Assembly (NCBI GenBank): GCA_964408955.1
Contig: CAYPBK010000006.1
Span: 1 to 64,000 of the forward strand
Reading direction: 5' to 3'
Length of the DNA stretch: 64,000 nt
DNA from: JAAYKT01 sp964408955
Lineage (GTDB): Bacteria > Bacillota > Clostridia > Lutisporales > Lutisporaceae
The notes beneath the pieces are model-generated. The model had not been told where the DNA came from. It saw only the letters and a program-made list of their open reading frames with translations, and made no database searches. The position numbers were made by a program, and so were the translations under genes. Of the stretch, positions 34,123 to 42,619 are shown piece by piece. Numbering within the stretch: position 1 is the stretch's first letter; each line of letters starts with the position of its first letter.

Positions 34123-36495
34123 TTCATTATCGTCTTCATTTGGTCTATTTTGTTCTTTATTGTCTTTTTCTTGCTCTCTGTCATCATCAGGTTTAAAATC
34201 ATCATCAGGTTCAAAATCATAATCATAATCAGGGTATTCAGGTATATCAAAATAATCATCATGCTCTAGCTCACATATTTCCTCCGGTGCATCGTACTGG
34301 CTATCAGCCGGTAATGCTTTTGTTTTATCCAAAGGTTCCGGCCTTTCTATAAAGACCTTTGATTCTATCAAATGCGGAGGACAGTTAGGAGAGGCAAGAA
34401 GGTTTGATTCTGTGCAAATATCCTTAAGCACGTGAACCTCACATACGCTTTCTAAGCCCGGCTCTGTTCCTTTAATAAAAAGCTCGGAACGGATAGTAGC
34501 TCCTCTTGGATCTTGTTTGCAAAGCTCCGTTGGTCTTTTACCGGATTCTGTGCAAATATCAACAGAAACTAAACCATTTGGTCTTAAAAAATCTTTAAAA
34601 GGTAAATCTTTGTGAATTTCCTGCATTATTGATTTCCAAAGCTTGGCAGGGTAAGAGCCGCCAGTAAAGGACATAGCCTTAGGCTCATCATGACCCATCC
34701 AAACTGCTGCTGTATAATATGTCGAGTAACCTATAAACCATGCGTCCTTATATTCCGTTGTTGTTCCGGTTTTACCTGCAACCGGGACATTAGGTATAGC
34801 AGCATTTACACCTGTACCTCCTTGTACAACACCTCTCATCAAATTAACCATAATATATGCTACTTGTTCGCTAAAAACCCTGCGTTTCTCAGGGGTGTTT
34901 TCAATTAAAACGTTCCCGTGCCTATCGTATACATGACTAAAGGAGGTGGGAGCAATGTATACTCCTTTGTTGGGGAAGACATTATAAGCAGCAACCATTT
35001 CTATTGGTTTCACGCCTTTTGTCATACCTCCTAAAGCTAATGCGGGAAGGTTCCTGTCGTTTCTTTTTGGATCCTTAACTTCAACAGTTGATAGGCCGAA
35101 ATTTTGCAGATACTCAATGGAACGCTCAACGCCAATATCCTGTACTGTTTTAACTGCAACAATATTAAGAGATTGCTGTATTGCCTCTCTTACAGTCACC
35201 AGCCCTCTGAATGTTCGGTCGTAATTTCTTGGGGAATAGCTGCCAAAGGTTACAGGAGAGTCGTCAACTACAGTTCCTGCCGTATAACCGTTGTCTATTG
35301 CAGGTGCATATACACTGAGAGGCTTTATAGAAGAGCCTGGCTGACGCAGTGATTGCGTTGCTCTGTTTAATCCTCTTCTAACTTTATTACTTCTCCCGCC
35401 CATTACCGCTTTAATCTCACCGGTATCATTATCAATTATTACAACTGCAGCTTCAGGCTGCAATGTTCCATTTTCGTCCTCTACTGAAGGGGGAAATAAC
35501 TTTTCATTTTCGAAATTAGCTTCTACCAGGTTTTGTATATCAGTATCAATAGTTGATACTATTTTTAACCCGCCATTATATACTTTTCTGTTCGCTTCTT
35601 CTTTAGTGTAGCCAAGCTTTTCCTGGAAGGCTTGTAATACATCTTTAATTACCATATCAGCAAAATAAGTGGTGTCAACCTCTTTCTCAACTTTTGCCAG
35701 CTTTATCTCTTCAACTACTGCTTCTTCATACTCTTCTTGGTTAATCATATTTTGAGCTAACATTTCTGAAACAATCAAGTTTTTTCTTTTTATAGAATTA
35801 TCATAGTTTAAATAAGGTGAATAAGTAGAGGGGTATTTTGTAATGCCTGCTATTACAGCAGATTCTGCCAAGCTTAAATCGCTGACATCCTTTGCAAAAT
35901 AATATAAGGCAGCTTCCTTAACACCGGCAACATTGTTTCCGCCTAAACCAATTGTGTTTAAATATGCTTCTAATATCTGCTCTTTTGTAAATTTTCTCTC
36001 TAATTGCATAGCATAATAAGCTTCTATTATTTTTCTTTTAAACTTCTTTTCCGGAGTAAGATATATATTTTTAATTAGCTGCTGAGTGATTGTGCTTCCT
36101 CCATGGGCAAGTTTACCCAGCTTAAAGTCTTCGATAGCTGACCCAATAATACGTTGAATATCAATACCTTTATGAGTATAAAATCTTCTATCCTCAATTG
36201 CAATAAAAGCATTTTGAAGATTATTAGGTATTTCACTTAGAGTTACCATTGTCCTGTTTTCATTTGCATGTAGCTTATCAATAACCCTATCATTTTTATC
36301 AACAATGTAAGTTGTCTGGTTCAAATCAAAAATTTCGTCATAATCAAGAGGTTCGGCACCCTTGACCCAAGAATAAACTGTACCGAGTACTACACTTGAG
36401 GCAATTATTATTATAAATAACAATGCAATAAGTGTAATTTTTAAAACTTTAGTGACTGTATTTTTCTTAGGTTTTTTCTTATTTTCGTTTTTCAT
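34120..36495 (-). CDS. Class A penicillin-binding protein (PBP1A family)
   Basis: This 791-residue bifunctional peptidoglycan synthase has a cytoplasmic basic N-terminus, one membrane anchor (about 16-38) and a GT51 glycosyltransferase domain (about 65-235, with EDRRFYTHKGID and GGSTITQQLIKN). The transpeptidase has active-site Ser388 in SSIKP, SLN in QQSLNIVAV and KTGTT (about 575). The C-terminus adds a Cys-containing stretch (CTESGKRPTELC, CTESNLLASPNC) and a strongly acidic tail of about 45 residues (YPDYDYDFEPDDDF). It polymerises and crosslinks wall glycans. The ATG follows AGGAGGT on the minus strand. Confidence 0.95.
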   Translation of the reverse strand: MKNENKKKPKKNTVTKVLKITLIALLFIIIIASSVVLGTVYSWVKGAEPLDYDEIFDLNQTTYIVDKNDRVIDKLHANENRTMVTLSEIPNNLQNAFIAIEDRRFYTHKGIDIQRIIGSAIEDFKLGKLAHGGSTITQQLIKNIYLTPEKKFKRKIIEAYYAMQLERKFTKEQILEAYLNTIGLGGNNVAGVKEAALYYFAKDVSDLSLAESAVIAGITKYPSTYSPYLNYDNSIKRKNLIVSEMLAQNMINQEEYEEAVVEEIKLAKVEKEVDTTYFADMVIKDVLQAFQEKLGYTKEEANRKVYNGGLKIVSTIDTDIQNLVEANFENEKLFPPSVEDENGTLQPEAAVVIIDNDTGEIKAVMGGRSNKVRRGLNRATQSLRQPGSSIKPLSVYAPAIDNGYTAGTVVDDSPVTFGSYSPRNYDRTFRGLVTVREAIQQSLNIVAVKTVQDIGVERSIEYLQNFGLSTVEVKDPKRNDRNLPALALGGMTKGVKPIEMVAAYNVFPNKGVYIAPTSFSHVYDRHGNVLIENTPEKRRVFSEQVAYIMVNLMRGVVQGGTGVNAAIPNVPVAGKTGTTTEYKDAWFIGYSTYYTAAVWMGHDEPKAMSFTGGSYPAKLWKSIMQEIHKDLPFKDFLRPNGLVSVDICTESGKRPTELCKQDPRGATIRSELFIKGTEPGLESVCEVHVLKDICTESNLLASPNCPPHLIESKVFIERPEPLDKTKALPADSQYDAPEEICELEHDDYFDIPEYPDYDYDFEPDDDFKPDDDREQEKDNKEQNRPNEDDNE

Positions 36496-36612
36496 ACAAT
36501 ACCTCCTATGATTAAAAAGGGAAGCATATTCGTTAATTCTAAATTATTATAGCATAATGAAAATACCATAGCAAACAAGGGCTTTATTAAAATATAATAA
36601 GAAAAAATAAGT

Positions 36613-36643
36613 GAATATTAAATCAATATTTTATACATATAAT
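36613..36643 (+). promoter_or_regulatory. Candidate sigma-E promoter of yunB
   Basis: GAATATT (36613-36619) fits the sigma-E -35 pattern and CATATAAT (36636-36643) matches 7 of 8 bases of the -10 pattern. The spacer is 16 bases, slightly long. yunB is a sigma-E gene in Bacillus. Confidence 0.4.
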
Positions 36644-36678
36644 GGTTTGAAGAGGAATAATAGGTGGTGAAGAAATTA

Positions 36679-37365
36679 ATGAAATATAAGCAATTTAATA
36701 AAAAAGGAAAAGTAAAAACCTATTTTTTTATCGCTTTATTTGTTTTTATAATTGCACTTTTATTTAGCTATATAGAAAACAATATAAAACCAAAGCTTAG
36801 AGCCATGTCAGAAATTAAAGCAAGGCTATTTGCAACGCAAGCTATTAATGATGCAGTAAGAAAAAAAATAGAGCTTGATTTATTTAATAACCTCATAACA
36901 ATTAAGACTGACAATAACGGTAAAGTAACTTTGGTTCAGGCAAATTCCAATGAAATGAATAAACTGGCAGTAGAAACGTCCATAGAGATACTAAAAGAAT
37001 TGGAAGATATAAAAAGAAAAAATATAAAAATATCTTTTGGGAATATTATAGGAAGTCAAATTTTTGCCGATGCCGGACCTTATATTAACATAAATGTACA
37101 GCCTGCAGGCTCAGTCAATGTAAAATTTGCCACGGAATTTGCAGAGGCAGGTATAAATCAAACAAGATTAAAAATATATATGAACGTTGATACAACAGTT
37201 CAAATAATAGTGCCTTTTGCAGGGAATAATATAGATGTTTCAACTAATATACCTGTATCTGAAACTATAATTGTAGGAGACGTACCGGAAAGCTATATCA
37301 ATGTGCCAAAGGACAATAATGACTTTTTGAAAGTAGTGCCTTCTAAGGACCCATTCAAGGATTAG
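36679..37365 (+). CDS. yunB: Sporulation protein YunB
   Basis: This approximately 228-residue protein has one N-terminal membrane anchor (about 17-36). The extracytoplasmic body contains the YunB pattern NIKPKLRAMSEIKARLFATQAINDAV (about 38-63 in part), NIIGSQIFADAGPYININV, VKFATEFAEAGINQTRLKIYMNV and VSETIIVGDVPESYINV. YunB acts in the mother cell during spore formation; its biochemical role is unknown. The ATG 36679 is favoured because AGGTGGTGA lies eight bases upstream. A GTG at 36664 would add five residues and lie inside that site. Confidence 0.9.
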   Translation: MKYKQFNKKGKVKTYFFIALFVFIIALLFSYIENNIKPKLRAMSEIKARLFATQAINDAVRKKIELDLFNNLITIKTDNNGKVTLVQANSNEMNKLAVETSIEILKELEDIKRKNIKISFGNIIGSQIFADAGPYININVQPAGSVNVKFATEFAEAGINQTRLKIYMNVDTTVQIIVPFAGNNIDVSTNIPVSETIIVGDVPESYINVPKDNNDFLKVVPSKDPFKD

Positions 37366-37394
37366 TTAGCTTTATAGTAATAAGTGTCGCAGTT

Positions 37395-37431
37395 GTATTA
37401 TCTTGACAACAGATAATACTTGGAATAGTAT
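37395..37431 (+). promoter_or_regulatory. Predicted hflX promoter with an inverted repeat at the -35
   Basis: TTGACA (37403-37408) and TAGTAT (37426-37431) have a 17-base spacer. A perfect 9-bp inverted repeat gtattatct/agataatac (37395-37403, 37411-37419) brackets the -35. A further pair taagtgtc/gacactta (37381-37388, 37480-37487) spans the leader. Confidence 0.45.
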
Positions 37432-37574
37432 ACATGTAAAATAGTATATCCTATGAAAGTAGATGCTATCTTTATTATTGACACTTAAATGTCAAGGATA
37501 TGCCTATTAAACTTGTTCCGGGGTCTGAGACAGGTAAAAGAAGAATTAGCCCTAAAAGAAAAGGTGGTTATATA

Positions 37575-39356
37575 ATGACAAGTTTTCGAAGATCTACGAT
37601 GGAATTAATTGATATAATGTTTACCCAAACAGTAGAAAAAGAACAAATCATATCACAAGAGTTATTGGATGCAATGTTCAATATAACAAATGTAGAAAAA
37701 AGAGAAATAGCAGTTTTTATAAGCAGAAAAGGAGAAATCATTGATGTAGCTATAGGTGATGCAAGCTCAGTAAAATTGAAAGAGTATAGAGAGAAAAGAT
37801 CATTAAAAGGCTTATCCGGAATTAGGTGTATACATACACATCCTAATGGAAAAGGTTATCCCTCAGACATGGATGTTTCTGCATTAAAAATTTTAAAGCT
37901 TGATTTGATGGTTTCTATAGGTATTGATAACAGGGAGATTAAGGATTCTTTTATTGCTTATATAAATGAAGAGGAGAAATCAGGAGTTGTAATACAAGGA
38001 CCTTACAAACCTTCGGATTTGCTGGAAATAAACTTTTCTGAGCTAATAAGGGAGATAGAAAAAATATTTGAAGCATCGGACTATGACCATGCTTTAACAA
38101 ATATTAAGGAAGAGAAAGCAATACTTGTAGGTATTAAAGGCATTGAAGATTTAGATGAGCTAAGCGAACTTCTTAAAACAGCGGGTGGAATTGAAGCCGG
38201 AAGGCTGGTGCAGAATATAACAAGAATTGATTCAGCTTTCTTTCTTGGAAAAGGTAAACTAAAAGAATTAGCAGGAGAGGTCCAAGTAAATGATGCTGAT
38301 TTTGTTGTGTTTGATGATGAATTATCAGGAGCACAGATTAGAAACATAGAAAATGAATTAAATGTTAAGATTATTGACAGGACGCAAATCATATTAGATA
38401 TTTTTGCTAAAAGGGCTTCATCTAAAGAAGGCAAATTGCAAGTTGAGCTTGCACAATTGAAATATGCATTACCAAGACTTGTAGGGCAAGGTATAACCAT
38501 GTCTAGGACAGGCGGTGGGATTGGCACAAGAGGACCTGGAGAACAAAAGTTGGAAACAGACAGACGAAGGATTAGAGAAAAAATCAGTGAATTGGAAAAA
38601 GAGATAAAAGAGATAAAGAAAAACAGACAGGTTCAAAGGAAAAGCAGAAAAAATTTGTTTAATGTATGTATAGTCGGTTATACAAATTCAGGGAAATCTA
38701 CTCTTTTAAATGCTTTGACGGATTCCGATGCTTTTGTAGAAGATCTGCTGTTTGCAACATTGGACCCGACTAGCAGGAAGTTGCAGCTAAAGGAAGGAAA
38801 TGAAATAGTAATAACAGATACAGTTGGTTTCATAAGGAATCTCCCACATGGCTTAATAGAAGCGTTTAAATCAACTTTAGAGGAAGTTACCTATGCTGAT
38901 TTGCTGTTACATGTTGTAGACGGCAGCATTGATTATTTTGAAAAACAAATAGAAATAGTAAACGAAGTTTTAAAAGATTTAAATGCGGAGAATAAACCAG
39001 TAATTTTAGTTTTCAATAAAATAGACAAAAAAGAAGAAAATCTATTCTTTCCTTTTTTAAACAAATATAAAGATATCATATATATATCAGCAAAAGAAAG
39101 AATTAATTTGAATAGGCTAATGGATATGATAGTTGAAAAATCGAAAAAGGATCATGAAATTGTTGAATTATTGATTCCATATAATCAATCTGATATTATC
39201 ACATATTTATACGAAAACGGTAGAGTGATAAATAAAGAGTATAGAGATAAGTATATATTCGTGAGATGTGAAATGTCCTCGGCTGCTGCCGGCAAAGTAA
39301 AAAAATATTATAACTCAGCTCTTATCGAGAATTCTTATAGAGACGATTTCGAATAA
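37575..39356 (+). CDS. hflX: GTPase HflX with an N-terminal JAMM/RadC-like domain
   Basis: This 593-residue protein is longer than typical HflX (about 420). From about 205 onward it is normal: the HflX N-domain, the motif GGGIGTRGPGEQKLETDR (about 312-329), a helical linker, and the G domain with P-loop GYTNSGKST (about 368-376), DTVGF and NKID. HflX splits stalled 70S ribosomes. The extra N-terminus holds Glu44, HTHP with His87 and His89, Ser97 and Asp100, with the spacing of the JAMM motif of RadC. The ATG 37575 lies seven bases after AAGGTGG. An upstream in-frame ATG (37500) would add 25 residues but has a poor site. Confidence 0.93.
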   Translation: MTSFRRSTMELIDIMFTQTVEKEQIISQELLDAMFNITNVEKREIAVFISRKGEIIDVAIGDASSVKLKEYREKRSLKGLSGIRCIHTHPNGKGYPSDMDVSALKILKLDLMVSIGIDNREIKDSFIAYINEEEKSGVVIQGPYKPSDLLEINFSELIREIEKIFEASDYDHALTNIKEEKAILVGIKGIEDLDELSELLKTAGGIEAGRLVQNITRIDSAFFLGKGKLKELAGEVQVNDADFVVFDDELSGAQIRNIENELNVKIIDRTQIILDIFAKRASSKEGKLQVELAQLKYALPRLVGQGITMSRTGGGIGTRGPGEQKLETDRRRIREKISELEKEIKEIKKNRQVQRKSRKNLFNVCIVGYTNSGKSTLLNALTDSDAFVEDLLFATLDPTSRKLQLKEGNEIVITDTVGFIRNLPHGLIEAFKSTLEEVTYADLLLHVVDGSIDYFEKQIEIVNEVLKDLNAENKPVILVFNKIDKKEENLFFPFLNKYKDIIYISAKERINLNRLMDMIVEKSKKDHEIVELLIPYNQSDIITYLYENGRVINKEYRDKYIFVRCEMSSAAAGKVKKYYNSALIENSYRDDFE

Positions 39357-39677
39357 CCCCATGATAAATAAAAATAAAGCAAAAATTTTCTTCAGTAAAT
39401 CGGAACCTAGCTTTAAGGAAATAAAGGAGCCAATAAGTGCAGCAATAATACCCGGTATTATGAGTTTTTTTAGCAAACCTTTTTCTAAATTACCACTTTT
39501 ATAGTGAACAATTAAAGCTATAATAGCAGATGGAATAAAAGATATCAGATTTATGCTTTGTGCTGCGTGCTGTTCAATTTTTAAAAAAATTGTTAATGCA
39601 GGTATCAATATAGTGCCGCCGCCTATACCTAATCCGCTTAGTATTCCTGTTAAAATACCGATTAAAAAACCGTACAT
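39315..39677 (-). CDS. Half-size TauE/SafE-family membrane protein, second half
   Basis: This 120-residue hydrophobic protein has about four membrane segments. Its N-terminus GILSGLGIGGGTILIPAL carries the repeat motif of the TauE/SafE (DUF81) anion exporter family. Normal members are about 240-270 residues with two such halves in one chain. It overlaps the upstream half gene by one base and its 3' end overlaps the convergent hflX by 42 bases. The two halves probably assemble together. The substrate (sulfite, sulfonate or similar) is a family inference. Confidence 0.85.
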   Translation of the reverse strand: MYGFLIGILTGILSGLGIGGGTILIPALTIFLKIEQHAAQSINLISFIPSAIIALIVHYKSGNLEKGLLKKLIIPGIIAALIGSFISLKLGSDLLKKIFALFLFIMGLFEIVSIRILDKS

Positions 39678-40039
39678 TAGAACATCATCCTAATTGCTGT
39701 TATTATCATTAAAACCCCGAATAGCTTTCTAATAAAATTAATTGATAAACGGTTTAGAAGCTTTGAACCGATAAAAGCCCCAATAAGGGAGCCCAAAGAA
39801 ACAAATATTATTGTTTGATACAAAGAAGTGCTGGTTCGCATATATATAAATGAGCTTATAATGGTTAAAGGAAGAATTACAGATATCGCTGTTGCGTGAG
39901 CTTTATGGTCATGAAGCTTATACAAAAAAACTAAAGATAGGACCAAAATTACCCCGCCCCCCGAACCCAGAAGACCATTAATCAATCCGGCGAAAAAGCC
40001 GGTTATACAAAGCAAAGTATTTTTCTTGATATATTTCAC
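39677..40039 (-). CDS. Half-size TauE/SafE-family membrane protein, first half
   Basis: This 120-residue protein has about four membrane segments. It starts ITGFFAGLINGLLGSGGGVILVLSL, the family repeat, with GSLIGAFIGSKLL in the middle. It precedes the other half by a one-base overlap, so translation is coupled. Each ORF has its own start, an intact motif and a natural C-terminus, so this looks like a genuine two-gene transporter and not a frameshift. ATG follows AGGTG on the minus strand. Confidence 0.85.
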   Translation of the reverse strand: MKYIKKNTLLCITGFFAGLINGLLGSGGGVILVLSLVFLYKLHDHKAHATAISVILPLTIISSFIYMRTSTSLYQTIIFVSLGSLIGAFIGSKLLNRLSINFIRKLFGVLMIITAIRMMF

Positions 40040-40184
40040 CTACTAATTTTTATTAAAAAGCTATTATATATTGTAATAAGATAGTATCTATCATAAGATT
40101 CTTCTCAGATAGTTACGAAGGTATTCATTCATAAAAAAATATGCTATAGCTTAAACCTCAGTTACGTTTAATATTCTCTTTATT

Positions 40185-40245
40185 TAAATTATTAGCCTAG
40201 GGACTTGTAATCCTAAAAAATATAATAAGCAAAACTGAAACTATA
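40185..40245 (+). repeat. Dispersed palindromic element, copy 3 (3' half)
   Basis: attattagcctagggacttg, taatcct and aatataataagcaa (40219-40232), then actgaaactat, match the 3' parts of copies 1, 2 and 4. The rest of the 305-base gap between the TauE-like genes and nadE shows no gene. Confidence 0.5.
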
Positions 40246-40344
40246 GTAATATTTAAATTGTGTGGAAAGTCCTCCTTTGGGTTTACACATAAAATTTAGA
40301 ATGATATTATATGAATAGCATTTATATTGCTTCGGAGGGATAAA

Positions 40345-41070
40345 ATGAAGGATGTAAATAAAGAAATCGAAGAGATAGTTAATTGGATTAAAGAAACAGT
40401 TCTTTCGGCAAAGGCTAAAGGAGTTATATTGGGATTATCAGGAGGAATAGACTCTGCAGTAGCTGCAGCATTATGTAAAAAAGCATTTCCGGATAATACA
40501 TTATGTCTTATCATGCCGTGCCATAGTGATAACTCTGATGCTGAGGATGCCGGTATAATTGCGGATAAACTGAAGCTGGATACAAAAAAAGTTGAATTAG
40601 ATACTATATATGACAGCTTTATTAAGCAAGTCGGCTCTGACAGTGATGATTTAAAATTCATACTGGGAAATATAAAATCAAGATTACGAATGATAACTTT
40701 GTATTATTTTGCAGCCAAGTATAATTATTTGGTTGTCGGACCGACTAACAAAAGCGAATTTGCTATCGGATATTTTACGAAACACGGTGATAGCGGTGTG
40801 GATATGATGCCTATTGTCAGTTATGTCAAACATGAGATTTATGAGCTGGCACGCAATCTTGGAATACCAAAAATAATAATAGACAAAATCCCGACAGCCG
40901 GGCTGTGGCCGGGTCAAACTGATGAATCAGAAATGGAAATGTCCTATGAAGAGTTAGATAAATTTATAACTTTAAACCACGGAGAAGAGAGCATTATAAA
41001 AAAAATAGAAAAGAAAATTCAAAAAAGTGAACATAAAAGGAAATTTCCTGAAATGTTTAAAAGGGTTTAA
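40345..41070 (+). CDS. nadE: NH3-dependent NAD+ synthetase
   Basis: This 241-residue N-type ATP pyrophosphatase has the PP-loop LSGGIDSAV (31-39). NKSEFAIGYFTKHGDSGVDMMPI (about 138-160 in part) and PTAGLWPGQTDE near residue 185 are family blocks for NaAD binding. It amidates nicotinate adenine dinucleotide using ammonia; there is no N-terminal glutaminase domain. The ATG 40345 follows GGAGGG. An upstream in-frame TTG (40327) would add six residues and lies before the site. Confidence 0.96.
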   Translation: MKDVNKEIEEIVNWIKETVLSAKAKGVILGLSGGIDSAVAAALCKKAFPDNTLCLIMPCHSDNSDAEDAGIIADKLKLDTKKVELDTIYDSFIKQVGSDSDDLKFILGNIKSRLRMITLYYFAAKYNYLVVGPTNKSEFAIGYFTKHGDSGVDMMPIVSYVKHEIYELARNLGIPKIIIDKIPTAGLWPGQTDESEMEMSYEELDKFITLNHGEESIIKKIEKKIQKSEHKRKFPEMFKRV

Positions 41071-41101
41071 CCGATAAACAAATTTATGAGGGGGTTAATT
41101 T

Positions 41102-41836
41102 ATGGCTGGTCATTCTAAATGGTCAAATATTAAAAATAAAAAAGGAAAAGCAGATGCCGCTAGAGGAAAGGTTTTTACAAAGGTCGGAAAAGAAATTTCT
41201 ATTGCCGCAAAAGCCGGGTCTGATCCTGAAGCAAACAGCAAGCTGCGTGACGCTATAGCAAAAGCAAAGTCAAATAATATGCCTAATGATACTATTCAAA
41301 GAGCAATAAAAAGAGGCGCAGGTGAATTGGGAGATATATCCTACGAAGAGATTGTCTATGAAGGATATGCGCCGGGAGGAGTTGCCGTGATAGTAAACAC
41401 CCTTACGGAAAACCGGAATAGGACAGCCGGTGATGTCAGGTATATTTTTGATAAAAACGGAGGAAGTCTTGGAAGTACTGGATGTGTGGGATGGATGTTT
41501 GATAAAAAGGGTCTGATTATTGTAGAAAAAGAGGAAAACATAGACGAAGAAGATTTGTTCATGCTTGCTTTGGAAGCCGGGGCTGAAGACTTGATCACGG
41601 AAGAGGATTCTTTTGAAATATATACTGAGCCGGCTGCATTTTCTGAAGTTAGGCTTAACCTGGAAAAGGCAGGAATAAAAATGGCTTCTGCGGAAATTGC
41701 CCTTTTACCGCAAAATACTGTAAAAGTAGCTGCTGATGAGGATTTGAAAAGGATTAATAAAATGTTTGAAATGTTTGATGACAATGATGATGTCCAAGAT
41801 TTTTATCATAATGCGGAATTGCCGGAGGAGGATTAG
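41102..41836 (+). CDS. yebC: YebC/TACO1-family regulatory protein
   Basis: This 244-residue protein has the family start AGHSKWSNIKNKKGKADAARGK, the middle NMPNDTIQRAIKRG, and YEGYAPGGVAVIV. It is full length. YebC-type proteins help ribosomes translate proline-rich stretches and some were described as transcription regulators. It sits just before bofC-ruvCAB, a common clostridial and Bacillus order. The ATG follows GAGGGGG. Confidence 0.97.
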   Translation: MAGHSKWSNIKNKKGKADAARGKVFTKVGKEISIAAKAGSDPEANSKLRDAIAKAKSNNMPNDTIQRAIKRGAGELGDISYEEIVYEGYAPGGVAVIVNTLTENRNRTAGDVRYIFDKNGGSLGSTGCVGWMFDKKGLIIVEKEENIDEEDLFMLALEAGAEDLITEEDSFEIYTEPAAFSEVRLNLEKAGIKMASAEIALLPQNTVKVAADEDLKRINKMFEMFDDNDDVQDFYHNAELPEED

Positions 41837-41888
41837 CAGTACCCGGGTTCAAAGGGTTCTTATGAATAAAATTTGAAAATATGGTAAT

Positions 41889-41918
41889 AATAACTTCCAT
41901 AAAAGCATGGAGGTTATT
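41889..41918 (+). promoter_or_regulatory. Hairpin masking the bofC-like ribosome binding site
   Basis: aataacttcca (41889-41899) pairs with tggaggttatt (41908-41918), 11 bp with one G-U pair and an 8-base loop. The right arm contains GGAGG (41909-41913), the Shine-Dalgarno of the gene starting at 41921. Four T follow, so it could also act as a weak terminator. Confidence 0.5.
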
Positions 41919-41920
41919 TT

Positions 41921-42541
41921 ATGTTTGAAGATAGGAGAAAAAGCAAAACGAAGAAGCTTATCTTGATATTCAGTTTAGTTTTTTTGTCAGCATTTATAAT
42001 AAGCTATTTTGTTAATAACGGTATTGAGAAAAGTACTGAGGAAAACCAATCAAAAAATAATGAAAGTCTTATTATTCCTAGTAATGTAAGAAACTATACC
42101 AAAACTGTAAAAGACAACGAAACTCCCGAAGAGCTTTCCTATATAACTAACGAGCTAACAAGACTTTGCTACATAACGCATTTTAAAAGATGTGGCCATA
42201 AGATTGAAAAAACAGTCCCAATTATGGAAGCTCTTGTAGGTTTAAGAATTGAAGAATTATCGGAAAAGATTGACGATTGGCAAATAAATGACTTAAAAGA
42301 TGATATTATTTTTCTAACTAAAGAAATCGACACATTTTGTCCTAAGCATTTTATAATCGGGGTGAAGGATGATAATATTGCTGTTTACACTTATAACGAA
42401 AGCGGTGATAAGATTTTAAAAGAGAAAACAGATATAAATATAAACATATTGACACCGGAAGACCAAGAATTTTTGATGGGTGGCATAGTCGCGGACACGG
42501 AGGATGACATGGAAATAAAGCTAGAAGGGTTCAGTAATTAG
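41921..42541 (+). CDS. BofC C-terminal-domain protein (forespore signalling type)
   Basis: This 206-residue protein has one N-terminal membrane segment (about 12-31) and a polar stretch rich in Asn/Glu. The C-terminal region ends FIIGVKDDNIAVYTYNES and LTPEDQEFLMGGIVADTEDDM, the BofC C-terminal pattern. In Bacillus BofC is a forespore protein that restrains SpoIVB in sigma-K checkpoint signalling and lies upstream of ruvAB, as here. The N-terminal part does not resemble Bacillus BofC closely, so the role is inferred from domain and position. Confidence 0.78.
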   Translation: MFEDRRKSKTKKLILIFSLVFLSAFIISYFVNNGIEKSTEENQSKNNESLIIPSNVRNYTKTVKDNETPEELSYITNELTRLCYITHFKRCGHKIEKTVPIMEALVGLRIEELSEKIDDWQINDLKDDIIFLTKEIDTFCPKHFIIGVKDDNIAVYTYNESGDKILKEKTDININILTPEDQEFLMGGIVADTEDDMEIKLEGFSN

Positions 42542-42619
42542 TATTTTTAGGCTTTATTTTTTTGGCGTAAAAGGTTATAGTAGTTATAGCGAATATATGT
42601 TTGGATGGATGTGTTATAT

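Noticed and set aside
37500..37574. HflX start at ATG 37500
   Set aside because: The upstream site is poor (AAGGAT adjoining the ATG), the 25 added residues look unlike the family, and AAGGTGG at the right distance favours 37575.
39677..39677. Frameshift splitting one TauE/SafE gene
   Set aside because: Each half has a full repeat, natural ends and its own start; such pairs are plausible as genuine two-gene transporters. It is left as a finding with a read-check suggested.
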